DNA from: Muribaculaceae bacterium
Lineage (GTDB): Bacteria > Bacteroidota > Bacteroidia > Bacteroidales > Muribaculaceae
Reading direction: 5' to 3'
Assembly: GCA_017624155.1 (NCBI GenBank)
Contig: JAGANS010000062.1
Span: forward strand, 1 to 52,572
DNA length: 52,572 bases
Part shown: positions 33,010 through 41,091 of the stretch, in pieces
How positions within the stretch are numbered: the stretch's first letter is position 1
Layout of the letters: every line of letters begins with the position of its first letter
Translations under genes and position numbers: made by a program
Notes under the pieces: model-generated
Databases searched by the model: none
What the model was told of the DNA's origin: nothing
Seen by the model: the letters and a program-made list of their open reading frames with translations, nothing else

Positions 33010-33699
33010 ATGCGCCTGCTCATCGCGGGCGCATTGCTTGTCGCCGGCCTCTCGTCGGCTGCGCTTACCGTGCCGCGTGTGCCGCATCCCGCCGGGGCCG
33101 CTTGCGTGAGCGCCACGCTCGACAGCGCCGGCGTGCCTTTCGACTCCGCTTCATATTCACGTTGGGCCACGCCGGCATATACGCCCTCCATGCGCTTCCG
33201 CATCGCTCACACCGGCGATGCGATCCTGCTGCAATATATAGTGCGCGAAGCCGGCGCCGTGGCCAGCGTCACTGACGACAACGGCCGCGTATTCCGCGAC
33301 GCATGCGTGGAATTCTTCCTGTCGCCTGGTGCCAACGACAGCTATTACAACTTTGAGCTCAACTGCATCGGCTCGCTCCTGCTCCAGGGTGGCCGCCGCG
33401 GCACCCGCCGCCCGCTGGCCACGCCCGACATCGAGGCTCTTGTTGAGCGCCATACATCCCTCGGAACAGCGCCGGTCGACTTCCGTGGCGACACCGTCGA
33501 GTGGCAGGCGTCGCTCATCATTCCAAAGGAAGCCCTGTTTCTCGACTCCATTTCCGACCTCGGAGGCACGACAATGACCGCCAACTTCTACAAATGCGGA
33601 GGCGCCGAGCCCAATTATCTGATGTGGCGCCCCATCAACACCGAGCGTCCGCAGTTCCACCGCCCACAGGACTTCGACACACTCTCTTTCGCCAGATAA
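33010..33699 (+). CDS. Secreted carbohydrate-binding (CBM9-like) protein
   Basis: 229 residues from the ATG at 33010 (MRLLIAGALLVAG), which gives a clean signal peptide. An ATG at 32980 overlapping the previous stop is the alternative. The mature part matches the CBM9-like fold seen in Bacteroidetes: FRIAHTGDAILLQYIVRE, the acidic DDNGRVFRDACVEFFLSP, and FYKCGGAEPNYLMWRPINTERPQFHRPQDFDTL. It probably binds sugars for the upstream GH-like lipoprotein. It closes the three-gene unit before a bidirectional terminator. Confidence 0.78.
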   Translation: MRLLIAGALLVAGLSSAALTVPRVPHPAGAACVSATLDSAGVPFDSASYSRWATPAYTPSMRFRIAHTGDAILLQYIVREAGAVASVTDDNGRVFRDACVEFFLSPGANDSYYNFELNCIGSLLLQGGRRGTRRPLATPDIEALVERHTSLGTAPVDFRGDTVEWQASLIIPKEALFLDSISDLGGTTMTANFYKCGGAEPNYLMWRPINTERPQFHRPQDFDTLSFAR

Positions 33700-33712
33700 A
33701 CCATCCTGATAA

Positions 33713-33761
33713 AATAATTGAGGCCGGGCTGCGTCACTCACAGTCCGGCCTCAATATTATT
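33713..33761. terminator. Bidirectional terminator between convergent genes
   Basis: Long arms (AATAATTGAGGCCGG and CCGGCCTCAATATTATT) with A/T-rich flanks on both sides. It lies between the CBM9-like and phosphoesterase stop codons. Confidence 0.8.
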
Positions 33762-33772
33762 ACAACTTATAA

Positions 33773-35605
33773 TCAGTTTTTCTTTATGCGGAATATCGTG
33801 CCTTCGATCAGCGATACATAGATGTCGCCGGTTGTAGGATCGACATCGATACCGTTCACCTCGCTCGAGCCCAGCGGCAGCGACCACATCACCTTCTGCG
33901 TGGCCGGATCAACAGCCGTTACCACGCCGTGCCGCGAACCGGCATACACCACGCCGTCTTTCTCAAGCACGATGCAAGGAGCATGTTCATAGCCCAGGCC
34001 CATGTCCACAGTCCACAGCTCCTTGAACTCGGGCACGGTAGCATCGACAGCCACCAGCTCGCCGTCCATAGTCTTGCTGTATACACGTGTGCCGTCCTCG
34101 CTGCGACCCATGGCCTCGCGATAGCGGTGCGAGTTGTCGCGCCACAGAGTGCGGCCCGTAGCACGGTCGATGGCCGTCATATATCGGTCGGGAGCCACGG
34201 TATATACACGCTCGGGAGTAATTACGGGCACCACATCGCCCGGGCCGAGCATATTGTTCTTCTTGCCGTTGTTCCATGCCCAGCGCAGCTTGCCGTTGCG
34301 CATATCCAGGCAGCGCAGGTTAGTATCCCAGGCGCCGAACACCAGGTCGTTGCCGTCGTATGCAGGCGATGCCTGGCAATAGTTGAATATCGAGTCGTAA
34401 GTCCACTTCAGCTTGCCCGACGACGCATCGCGCATCTCCAGGCGCTTATAGCCGCCCTGCACCCATCCGCGCGGAGTGATCAGGCCGTCGGCCACATACG
34501 GGCCTTCGCGCGAAGGCAGCACACGGTTCTTCTTGCCGTTCTTGTCAACGACATATATGCCGGTAGCTGCCGGGAAAGCAATCTTGCCGTTCTTCAGAAC
34601 CACGGGGCGCGAGAACACCGATGCACCCGTCGGCACTTCCCAGCGCTGGCCTGCGCCATTCTTGTCCACAGCCTTCACGTAGCCGAGCGAGTTGCCGAAG
34701 TATACGTTATCTGCATCGAGCGCAAGACGGGTGAATACCGATGCGGTGTCGGTCCATACTTTCCGTACATCGTATCCCTCGGGCGACTTCCATTCGGTCT
34801 TCTCGAATACCGGCTTTTTATAATCCGTACGTGCCGGAATGGCAAACTTGGCCTCGCGGGGCTTGCCGAGCTCCTTATTATATATGTGTATCCACTCGGG
34901 CGACACTTCCACTATCGAATAGCCGTAGTTGTCTTTGCCCATATTGAGCGCGCGCAGCATGAAGCCGGGCAGCGTGCCGGCCTGATCCCCCGCCGTATAT
35001 GGAATCCACCGGTGGTAATGGCCGTTGATGTGGGCGATTACCGGAAACTCGTTGAGGGCATCCATATACTGTGGCAGATTGTCGAGGTCATCCTTCAGCG
35101 GATAGTGGTTCACCGACAGCACACGCTTGCCGGGGGTGAGGCGCTTGCGCAGCGTATCGCGCAGCCACGACAGGTCCTCGGTCTTGATATGGCCGTCACC
35201 CATCTTCATGAACGGGCCGCTGCTGATGCCTATTATAATCAGAGAGTCAGCCTCGGTAACAAAGCGGTCATTGCCCCACAGATCAAATATTGTCTTGGTA
35301 GCCGACTGGCTCCATGTGCTCTCGTGATTGCCCGGCAGCACAAACAGCGGATGCTGTATCGAATCGAGAATCGACTTTACATTGGTCAGCTCGGCGTCCG
35401 AGCCTTCGTTGCCCAGATCGCCCGCCATTATCACCAGGTCATAGTCGCCGGCATTGATTTCGCGAACGGCTTCGCGCAACTTCGGTTCAGAGGCATTCCC
35501 CGGTGTGATGTGGATGTCCGAGAGCACTGCGATTTTCTGAGCTTGCAGCCCCACGGCCGCAGATGCGAGGATTAACCCCGTCAATAGTAGCTTCTTCAGT
35601 TTCAT
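33773..35605 (-). CDS. Secreted metallophosphoesterase fused to a PQQ-type beta-propeller
   Basis: 610 residues from the ATG at 35605 (MKLKKLL); an ATG at 35611 is also possible, and the upstream extension lies before the promoter and is rejected. After the signal peptide (GLQAQ) comes a calcineurin-like phosphoesterase with all metal motifs: DIH, GDLGNEG, GNHE, NHYP and NGHYH. A C-terminal propeller with repeated PQQ/Kelch-like blades follows (SGKLKWTYDS, GKLRWAWNNGKK, TGRTLWRDNSH, TQKVMWSLP). It is a periplasmic or surface enzyme acting on an unknown phosphate ester, and forms a single-gene unit. Confidence 0.88.
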   Translation of the reverse strand: MKLKKLLLTGLILASAAVGLQAQKIAVLSDIHITPGNASEPKLREAVREINAGDYDLVIMAGDLGNEGSDAELTNVKSILDSIQHPLFVLPGNHESTWSQSATKTIFDLWGNDRFVTEADSLIIIGISSGPFMKMGDGHIKTEDLSWLRDTLRKRLTPGKRVLSVNHYPLKDDLDNLPQYMDALNEFPVIAHINGHYHRWIPYTAGDQAGTLPGFMLRALNMGKDNYGYSIVEVSPEWIHIYNKELGKPREAKFAIPARTDYKKPVFEKTEWKSPEGYDVRKVWTDTASVFTRLALDADNVYFGNSLGYVKAVDKNGAGQRWEVPTGASVFSRPVVLKNGKIAFPAATGIYVVDKNGKKNRVLPSREGPYVADGLITPRGWVQGGYKRLEMRDASSGKLKWTYDSIFNYCQASPAYDGNDLVFGAWDTNLRCLDMRNGKLRWAWNNGKKNNMLGPGDVVPVITPERVYTVAPDRYMTAIDRATGRTLWRDNSHRYREAMGRSEDGTRVYSKTMDGELVAVDATVPEFKELWTVDMGLGYEHAPCIVLEKDGVVYAGSRHGVVTAVDPATQKVMWSLPLGSSEVNGIDVDPTTGDIYVSLIEGTIFRIKKN

Positions 35606-35627
35606 GGTCATGTGATAATTGTTTGTA

Positions 35628-35635
35628 CAAAGGTA
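35628..35635 (-). promoter_or_regulatory. -7 box (TACCTTTG) of the phosphoesterase gene
   Basis: TAnnTTTG on the minus strand about 22 bases before the chosen ATG. Confidence 0.6.
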
Positions 35636-35757
35636 CGCTTTTTTCCTTTTTAAAAAAAATTTTAAAAAACTTTTACACCCCGCAAACCAAATCACAACAT
35701 GCATTGTTCTTTAGATAAACGATTAAAAAACATCTAAATCTTTAAAAACTTACAGAT

Positions 35758-36816
35758 ATGAAACAAATCGCATTATTCTTAGCCGTTGCTATCTGTGGCG
35801 TTGCAGCATCCGCCCAAAATTTAGCAAAGAATGAAGCCAAACAGCTTCAGGCCTTCCTCGCACAGCCTGCTCAGGAAGCCGCAACCAACGCCGAAGCACT
35901 TAAAGTGACCGACACCCGTAACCTCGCAGCCATCGAAGGCATCACCGTCCAGAACGGCCACGTGACTGCAATCGACTTCAAGGGCAAGAAACTTGCCGGC
36001 GTCCTCGACCTCTCAGGCTTCACCGCCCTCCAGAAGGTCGACGTTTCGCGCAACCAGCTCACAGGCCTTACTCTCGACAAAGACGCAGCCCTTACCGAAG
36101 TCAACGCTTCGCGCAACCGTCTCACCCAGTTCTCAATGACCGGATGCTCCCAAATCGTCAAGCTCCAGATCAACAACAACCGTCTGCCCGAGATCGACAT
36201 CACCGACGCTCCCTTCATCAAGGACATCAACGTTGCCTCCAACTATCTCGTTGAACTCAACGTCAGCAACTCTCCCACTCTCGAGACCCTCAACGTTCAG
36301 TCCAACCATCTCGAACTCCTCTCCGTTGAGAACTGCACCGCCCTCAAGAACCTCTACTGCGGCTACAACAAGCTTACCAACGTAACCCTTGCCGGCCTCA
36401 CCAGCCTCAAGAACCTCAACGTCGACGACAACCAGATCGCCAGCATGGTGGTATCAAACCTCCCCAGCCTCGCTACATTCGTCTGCACCGACAACAATAT
36501 GAAGACTCTTGCAGTCCGCCAGTGCACCGCAATGCTCGACCTCGTCTGCTCCTACAACGACCTTACCGATCTCAGCGTTGAGTCTACCCCCAACCTCCAG
36601 TATGTCGACTGCTCATACAACGACCTTACCGACCTCAACCTCAGTAACCTCACCTTCCTACAGCGCGTGATCTGCAACAACAACCAGCTTCACACTCTTG
36701 ATGTATCCTTCGACACCAACCTCACCTACATCAACTGCCGCTACAACCAGATCGTCGACTTCCGCACCCAGGCTTGCCCCAACCTCAACATGGTTGCCTG
36801 CCAGTGGAACTATTGA
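35758..36816 (+). CDS. Secreted leucine-rich-repeat protein
   Basis: 352 residues with a signal peptide (about 1-19, AASAQ). It consists of about eleven LRRs of roughly 21 residues (LNVQSNHLELLSVENCTALK, LYCGYNKLTNVTLAGLTSLK, VDCSYNDLTDLNLSN), many with Cys before the Asn ladder. This is the bacterial LRR style common in secreted Bacteroidetes proteins. No anchor or C-terminal sorting domain is seen, and it ends at the final repeat. LRRs bind proteins; the target is unknown. No promoter box at the usual spacing was found. Confidence 0.82.
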   Translation: MKQIALFLAVAICGVAASAQNLAKNEAKQLQAFLAQPAQEAATNAEALKVTDTRNLAAIEGITVQNGHVTAIDFKGKKLAGVLDLSGFTALQKVDVSRNQLTGLTLDKDAALTEVNASRNRLTQFSMTGCSQIVKLQINNNRLPEIDITDAPFIKDINVASNYLVELNVSNSPTLETLNVQSNHLELLSVENCTALKNLYCGYNKLTNVTLAGLTSLKNLNVDDNQIASMVVSNLPSLATFVCTDNNMKTLAVRQCTAMLDLVCSYNDLTDLSVESTPNLQYVDCSYNDLTDLNLSNLTFLQRVICNNNQLHTLDVSFDTNLTYINCRYNQIVDFRTQACPNLNMVACQWNY

Positions 36817-36951
36817 TTACACCTGACACTCCATACAAGCCCTGCATCTCTATCCCTCTTTCACTTTCCATAGTCCCTCCGACCCCTCGGCCGGGGGGAT
36901 TTCAGGTTTGGAAAGAATTTTTTGCATTAACCTTTTTTAAGATAATACATA

Positions 36952-36982
36952 TTGACAAAACAAAAAATATGTAGTATTTTTG
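36952..36982 (+). promoter_or_regulatory. Promoter of the cysteine-rich peptide / propeller lipoprotein operon
   Basis: TTG (36952-36954), a 20-base spacer and TATTTTTG (36975-36982). The start codon of the small peptide gene lies 17 bases downstream, which supports that gene being real. Confidence 0.7.
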
Positions 36983-36999
36983 CAAAAAAATAATTCATC

Positions 37000-37130
37000 A
37001 TGAAAAAAACATTAGCCATAATCACAATGCTGATAATGCTAAATATAGCAATATTTGCACAAACGATTGTGGTGCTGGGGAATATTCTTGCTGCGGTCCT
37101 AATGGATGCGGTTGCATTAAGATAAATTAA
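37000..37130 (+). pseudogene. Small secreted cysteine-rich peptide gene with apparent -1 frameshift
   Basis: From the ATG at 37000 the frame encodes a clear signal peptide (MKKTLAIITMLIMLNIAIFA) and then a meaningless hydrophobic tail ending at 37125. In the -1 frame, from 37062, the DNA reads a hydrophilic tail with five cysteines (CGAGEYSCCGPNGCGC then IKIN). That tail ends with a stop at 37128-37130, one base before the next ATG. Adding a single A to the run at 37061-37063 joins the two into a 43-residue exported peptide. It could be a sequencing error, a real mutation, or programmed frameshifting. A strong promoter lies directly upstream. Confidence 0.6.
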
Positions 37131-37131
37131 C

Positions 37132-38238
37132 ATGAAGTATTGGCAAATTTATTGCTTATTCAGTGTTATTTTTGCATTTTCGATGGGGCTTATTTCATGC
37201 AATGAAAGCAAGGTTTCATCGAATTTCAATACTGTCACCGTCAATTTAGATGCTGTCAACATTATTCCGCTATCAAATGCCAGAATAATCGAATTGGAAA
37301 CCAATGATAGTTCATTGATTTACGAGATTTATAATCTTGTGAAAATCGACGACCGTCTGTATGTACATTCACGAAATTTACTGAAAGTATTTAGCGATGC
37401 CGACGGACATTATATCTCTGATGTCGGCAGATTGGGCCATGGACCGGGCGAATATGCCCAAATCAATCAGATATGGGCCGAAGGCAGCAACATCTGTATA
37501 CATGATTTTGATAGCAACTGTGCATTAGTATATAACAATAAGAACGAGTGCATCACAAAGCGACAACCATTTTTTGATCGTGTCCACCAATGTTATCCAA
37601 GTCAGATAATCCTATATCCGGATTCATCCTGCATTATAGCTTTAAGCACTTATAGAGGCAGCCCCGAAAAACATACGCCATTGGCATCAATCAGAAGTTT
37701 AAATAATGAGTTTAAAAGAATCATTCCGGGGAGAGAGGTACTCGATGGCGGAAGCTTGAACACATGCTTAGCAAAAGATTATGAGAACAATAGAATTCTC
37801 TATTGGCAGGGGCTCAAAGACACTATATTTGAAATTACCACCGATAGTATTCGTCCTATTTATGCCATAGACTTCGGGCAATATAGATTCCCCGGGCAAG
37901 ATGACAATAATCTTTTTGGAAAAGTACGCAGATTAAAACAGGAATTAAAGAATGGAGCCCGATATGCGACACTTATTCAAGATGTTCAGAAATGGCATGA
38001 TATTATTCTATTTGATTTCACCACAGACTATACAGATACATTTTATATAAGTGCTCTCGATACAAAATCTAACAAAATACAGGTATATGAACTGCGTGAT
38101 GACAAATTCGCAATAAGACCTTTCATGAGGTTGATCGGCGACAATCTTTACATCGAATTGAAAAACAAAGAAAACGATGAGGCTAATCCTGCACTATTAA
38201 TTTTTCCTGCCCGATATTTTAAGAAATTCCAAAGATAA
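37132..38238 (+). CDS. Beta-propeller lipoprotein (6-bladed, BF3222-like), AT-rich paralogue
   Basis: 368 residues with a lipoprotein signal peptide ending at Cys23 (LISC). Propeller-type body: GHGPGEYAQINQIWAEGSNICIHDF, the LLYWQGLKDTIFEITTDS-like blade, and a conserved DFGQYRFPGQD segment. It is clearly paralogous to the next gene along the full length (shared GPGEY, LKDTIFEITTD, NGARYATLIQ, ANPALLIFPA). It is notably AT-rich. It starts one base after the end of the cysteine-rich reading frame and is presumably co-transcribed with it. Function unknown. Confidence 0.75.
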   Translation: MKYWQIYCLFSVIFAFSMGLISCNESKVSSNFNTVTVNLDAVNIIPLSNARIIELETNDSSLIYEIYNLVKIDDRLYVHSRNLLKVFSDADGHYISDVGRLGHGPGEYAQINQIWAEGSNICIHDFDSNCALVYNNKNECITKRQPFFDRVHQCYPSQIILYPDSSCIIALSTYRGSPEKHTPLASIRSLNNEFKRIIPGREVLDGGSLNTCLAKDYENNRILYWQGLKDTIFEITTDSIRPIYAIDFGQYRFPGQDDNNLFGKVRRLKQELKNGARYATLIQDVQKWHDIILFDFTTDYTDTFYISALDTKSNKIQVYELRDDKFAIRPFMRLIGDNLYIELKNKENDEANPALLIFPARYFKKFQR

Positions 38239-38265
38239 CATTCAAACACAGCTTAAAAAAGCACC

Positions 38266-39369
38266 ATGAAGAAATCAAAATTCATATCCAAGTCCTCTGC
38301 AACAGCCATAGTAGCAGCCCTATTGGTTTTGATGTCATGCAGCGGGCCTAAAGACCGCGGACTCGTCACGGCCACAGCCGATATGGACGCCATCACAAAT
38401 ATTCCTGTTTCCGAAGGCCGGATTATCCCCCTCGACAGCAGCGACAGTTGCGCACTGCTCGATAATGTCATCAACATTGAGATGGACAAGGATCGCTTTT
38501 ACGTGCTCACGCGCAAAGCTGTAAAATCGTTCAATGTCGGTGACGGCCGATACCTCACTACATACGGCAGCATCGGTCAGGGTCCCGGTGAATATACAAA
38601 TATAAAACAGATGTGGCTCGAAGACGGCAACCTGTACATCTACGACTTCAACACCAATATCGCCCACAGTTTTAAGCCCGACGGCTCGACGATAGCGTCG
38701 AAAAAGGAATATTACGACCGCGAAACGCCCGGCATGGGGCCGACGTCCAAATTTCCTTATCCCGACAATTCATGCTTCATAATGCTGAACACATATACCG
38801 ACGGCACCACCGACACCAATCCTCTCGCATCGGTACACGACAAGGACAGGAATCGCATAAAGCCTGTCGCAGGTCGAAATGTACCCGGCGGCAACCTTGA
38901 CAATCAGGTGACACCTGATCCGGCCAACAACCGCCTGCTGTACTGGGAGGCTCTCAAGGACACAATCTTCGCCATCACGACCGACACCGTCAAGCCCGCC
39001 TATGCAGTCGACTTCGGCAAGCTTCGCTTCCCCGACCAGGACAACAACAACGTCTTTAAAAAAATGTATGCATTCAGTAATGCCATTAAGAACGGTGCCG
39101 AGTATGCGACATTAATACAGAATGTGCAGAAATGGGATAATCTCGTGTTCTTTGTGTTCACCACCGGCAAAAGTCAGTTCTATATCGGCGTTATAGATGA
39201 AGACAAAGACACCGGCAACATGAAGATTTACCGTATCGACGACCCTCGATATTCACAGAAAGCACTTATAAAGATATTCGGCGATGATCTCTATGTCTTG
39301 CTCAACGATGAAGAGGACGAAGATGCCAACCCCGCCTTGCTCGTAATCCCGGCCAAGAAGTTCAAATAA
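38266..39369 (+). CDS. Beta-propeller lipoprotein (6-bladed, BF3222-like), GC-rich paralogue
   Basis: 367 residues with a lipoprotein signal peptide ending at Cys25 (LMSC). It has the same architecture and many of the same motifs as the upstream gene (GQGPGEYTNIKQMWLEDGN, LKDTIFAITTDTVKPAYAVDFGKLRFPDQD, AEYATLIQNVQKW, ANPALLVIPAKKF). Its codon use is GC-rich like the rest of the chromosome. It lies 27 bases downstream of its paralogue. Probably surface-exposed; ligand unknown. Confidence 0.75.
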   Translation: MKKSKFISKSSATAIVAALLVLMSCSGPKDRGLVTATADMDAITNIPVSEGRIIPLDSSDSCALLDNVINIEMDKDRFYVLTRKAVKSFNVGDGRYLTTYGSIGQGPGEYTNIKQMWLEDGNLYIYDFNTNIAHSFKPDGSTIASKKEYYDRETPGMGPTSKFPYPDNSCFIMLNTYTDGTTDTNPLASVHDKDRNRIKPVAGRNVPGGNLDNQVTPDPANNRLLYWEALKDTIFAITTDTVKPAYAVDFGKLRFPDQDNNNVFKKMYAFSNAIKNGAEYATLIQNVQKWDNLVFFVFTTGKSQFYIGVIDEDKDTGNMKIYRIDDPRYSQKALIKIFGDDLYVLLNDEEDEDANPALLVIPAKKFK

Positions 39370-39394
39370 ACTGTTTTATTACCCTATAATCATT

Positions 39395-39426
39395 GCAGAA
39401 GGCGCCATGGTGATGGCGTCTTCTGC
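39395..39426. terminator. Bidirectional hairpin between the propeller lipoprotein and holA
   Basis: 13-base arms (GCAGAAGGCGCCA / TGGCGTCTTCTGC, one mismatch) between two convergent stop codons. Confidence 0.7.
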
Positions 39427-39429
39427 TAA

Positions 39430-40476
39430 TTATACCGGCAGGCGGCCGGAAGCCGTGGCGATGTGAAAGAGCAGGTCGCCGAGCATCTTGTATGGATCCA
39501 TGCGCGAGCCGCTGCCCTTGCTCATGGCATCGTAGCGCCGGATAGCATCAAGAATCTCGATTACCTGAAAGCCATTGTAGCTGTTCATGCCGGCTCTGAT
39601 ACGGCGCAGCGCGAAGATGTTTTTAGGATTCAGCCCCAGCGACTTCTGCAGGCCGCCGTCGCTCTTGTCGGACGTATAATACGCCTGAAGCAGGTCAGCG
39701 AAAAAGCCAAATAGTGTGGCCGCCGTCACAACGTATGGATTCTGCTTCTGATTGGCCTCGAAATACGCCGCAATACGCATCATGCGCGCTACATCCTTCA
39801 CGGCTACGGCATCGACGAGCTCAAAGTTGTTGTAATCCTTGCTTATGCCGATGTTGCGCTCCACAGCCTCAGGAGTGACCATGGCGCCCTGGCCCAGTAT
39901 CTCGGCAAGCTTGTCGATCTCGTTGAACAGGCGGCTCAGGCTCGTACCCACAAACTCGGCAAGCATCTCCACAGCCTTCGGGTCGGTCGTCATGCCCTTC
40001 GACTTTATGTATTGTCCGATTAGCTGCGGCACCTGACTCGCATACACCTCCTTCGACTCGAATTCCACGCCGCCACACTTTGCGAGAGCCTTGAGCAACT
40101 CCTTGCCCTTGATCTTCTCGCCGCGCGAGGCCACAACAAGGATTGTCGACGGAGTCGGCGACACCACATAGCGGGCCAGCTTGTCGATGAATTCAGCCTT
40201 GACCGACTGCGCCTCGCGCACGATCACGACCTGACGGTCGGTCATCATGGGCAGCTGCCGGCACACATCTATTATAGCCTGCGCATCGGCCACCTGCGGA
40301 GCATACATGTTGGTGAGACCGTATTCGCGGTCCTCCTCGGGCAGTATCTGTTCAAACAGCTTGACAAGTTCATCGATATAATATCCTTCCTTGCCGTGCA
40401 GCACATACACGGGGCGATAATCACCCGAAGCGATCGAGCGGCGCAAGGATTCGTAAGTAAGGGCAGGTGCGGCCAT
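39430..40476 (-). CDS. holA: DNA polymerase III delta subunit
   Basis: 348 residues. N-terminal nucleotide-fold region YRPVYVLHGKEGYYIDELV without a functional P-loop, as expected for the delta 'wrench' of the clamp loader. The middle segment is RQVVIVREAQSVK and the helical collar region follows (SLSRLFNEIDKLAEI; YNNFELVDAVAVKDV). It opens the sliding clamp for loading onto DNA. It is divergent from the HsdR_N-like gene, with a perfect palindrome between them. Confidence 0.92.
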   Translation of the reverse strand: MAAPALTYESLRRSIASGDYRPVYVLHGKEGYYIDELVKLFEQILPEEDREYGLTNMYAPQVADAQAIIDVCRQLPMMTDRQVVIVREAQSVKAEFIDKLARYVVSPTPSTILVVASRGEKIKGKELLKALAKCGGVEFESKEVYASQVPQLIGQYIKSKGMTTDPKAVEMLAEFVGTSLSRLFNEIDKLAEILGQGAMVTPEAVERNIGISKDYNNFELVDAVAVKDVARMMRIAAYFEANQKQNPYVVTAATLFGFFADLLQAYYTSDKSDGGLQKSLGLNPKNIFALRRIRAGMNSYNGFQVIEILDAIRRYDAMSKGSGSRMDPYKMLGDLLFHIATASGRLPV

Positions 40477-40491
40477 ATTTGGGCGTTTTCG

Positions 40492-40499
40492 TATTTTTG
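40492..40499 (+). promoter_or_regulatory. -7 box (TATTTTTG) of the HsdR_N-like gene
   Basis: TAnnTTTG on the plus strand. Its end overlaps the palindrome at 40498-40513, where the transcript would begin. Confidence 0.5.
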
Positions 40500-40513
40500 T
40501 GTAAATTTACACA
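40498..40513. promoter_or_regulatory. Perfect 16-base palindrome TGTGTAAATTTACACA
   Basis: It lies between divergent holA and the HsdR_N-like gene, overlapping the expected start of the rightward transcript. Operator-like; the regulator is unknown. Confidence 0.5.
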
Positions 40514-40549
40514 GTTTTTTTCAATAATACAGCCTCAGCCAGTCAAAAA

Positions 40550-41020
40550 ATGTATTCGGCACTCAAGCTTCCCCCATTCGACATACCCCTGCGGCGCCTG
40601 CCCGACGGCACAGTGCAGGTGCACGATCCCCTGCGCGACAAGTGGCTCGTGCTCACGCCCGAGGAATGGGTGCGTCAGCATTTTGTGAACTACCTGCTCG
40701 CGACGCTCGGATTTCCGAAAGCTTTTTTGGCCAACGAGGTAAGCCTGCGGCTCAACGGCACCTCGCGCCGCTGCGACACCGTTGCCTTCACCCGCGACCT
40801 GCGCCCGCTGCTCATCGTCGAGTACAAGCGTGCTGGCGTCGCCGTCAGCCACAAGGTCTTCGACCAGATCGCCCGCTACAACTCGGTGCTCGGTGCCCGG
40901 TATCTTATTGTATCCAACGGTCTGCATCACTATTGCTGCCGCTTCGACGGCCCTTCCTATACATTCCTTAGCGCCATCCCCGGCTACGAAGACATGCTCA
41001 AAACTGTTAACGATGTCTAA
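40550..41020 (+). CDS. HsdR N-terminal-like nuclease-domain protein
   Basis: 156 residues. It matches the stand-alone type I restriction R-subunit N-terminal domain family (HSDR_N): PEEWVRQHFVNYLL, then a PD-(D/E)xK core with Asp76 in CDTVAF and Glu91/Lys93 in IVEYK. No helicase or specificity genes are near. The holA neighbour is usual for this family in Bacteroidetes. A DNA-processing role rather than restriction is likely; not proven. Confidence 0.82.
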   Translation: MYSALKLPPFDIPLRRLPDGTVQVHDPLRDKWLVLTPEEWVRQHFVNYLLATLGFPKAFLANEVSLRLNGTSRRCDTVAFTRDLRPLLIVEYKRAGVAVSHKVFDQIARYNSVLGARYLIVSNGLHHYCCRFDGPSYTFLSAIPGYEDMLKTVNDV

Positions 41021-41047
41021 TTTTTCTTATTTAATCAATATTTTTTG

Positions 41048-41055
41048 TACCTTTG
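41048..41055 (+). promoter_or_regulatory. -7 box (TACCTTTG) of the SulP gene
   Basis: TAnnTTTG about 37 bases upstream of the ATG at 41092. Confidence 0.6.
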
Positions 41056-41091
41056 CACCGAATTTCAATAAGGTACAAAAGATTTATTACT

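Noticed and set aside
33929..35575. A 548-codon open frame opposite the phosphoesterase gene
   Set aside because: It is fully antisense to a gene with clear enzyme motifs. Long antisense frames are expected from the GC-rich codon use, and its product (His/Arg/Val-rich) has no domain or signal.
40550..41020. HsdR_N-like gene considered as part of a restriction-modification or defence system
   Set aside because: There is no methylase, specificity subunit or helicase nearby. The holA neighbour is the usual housekeeping context.
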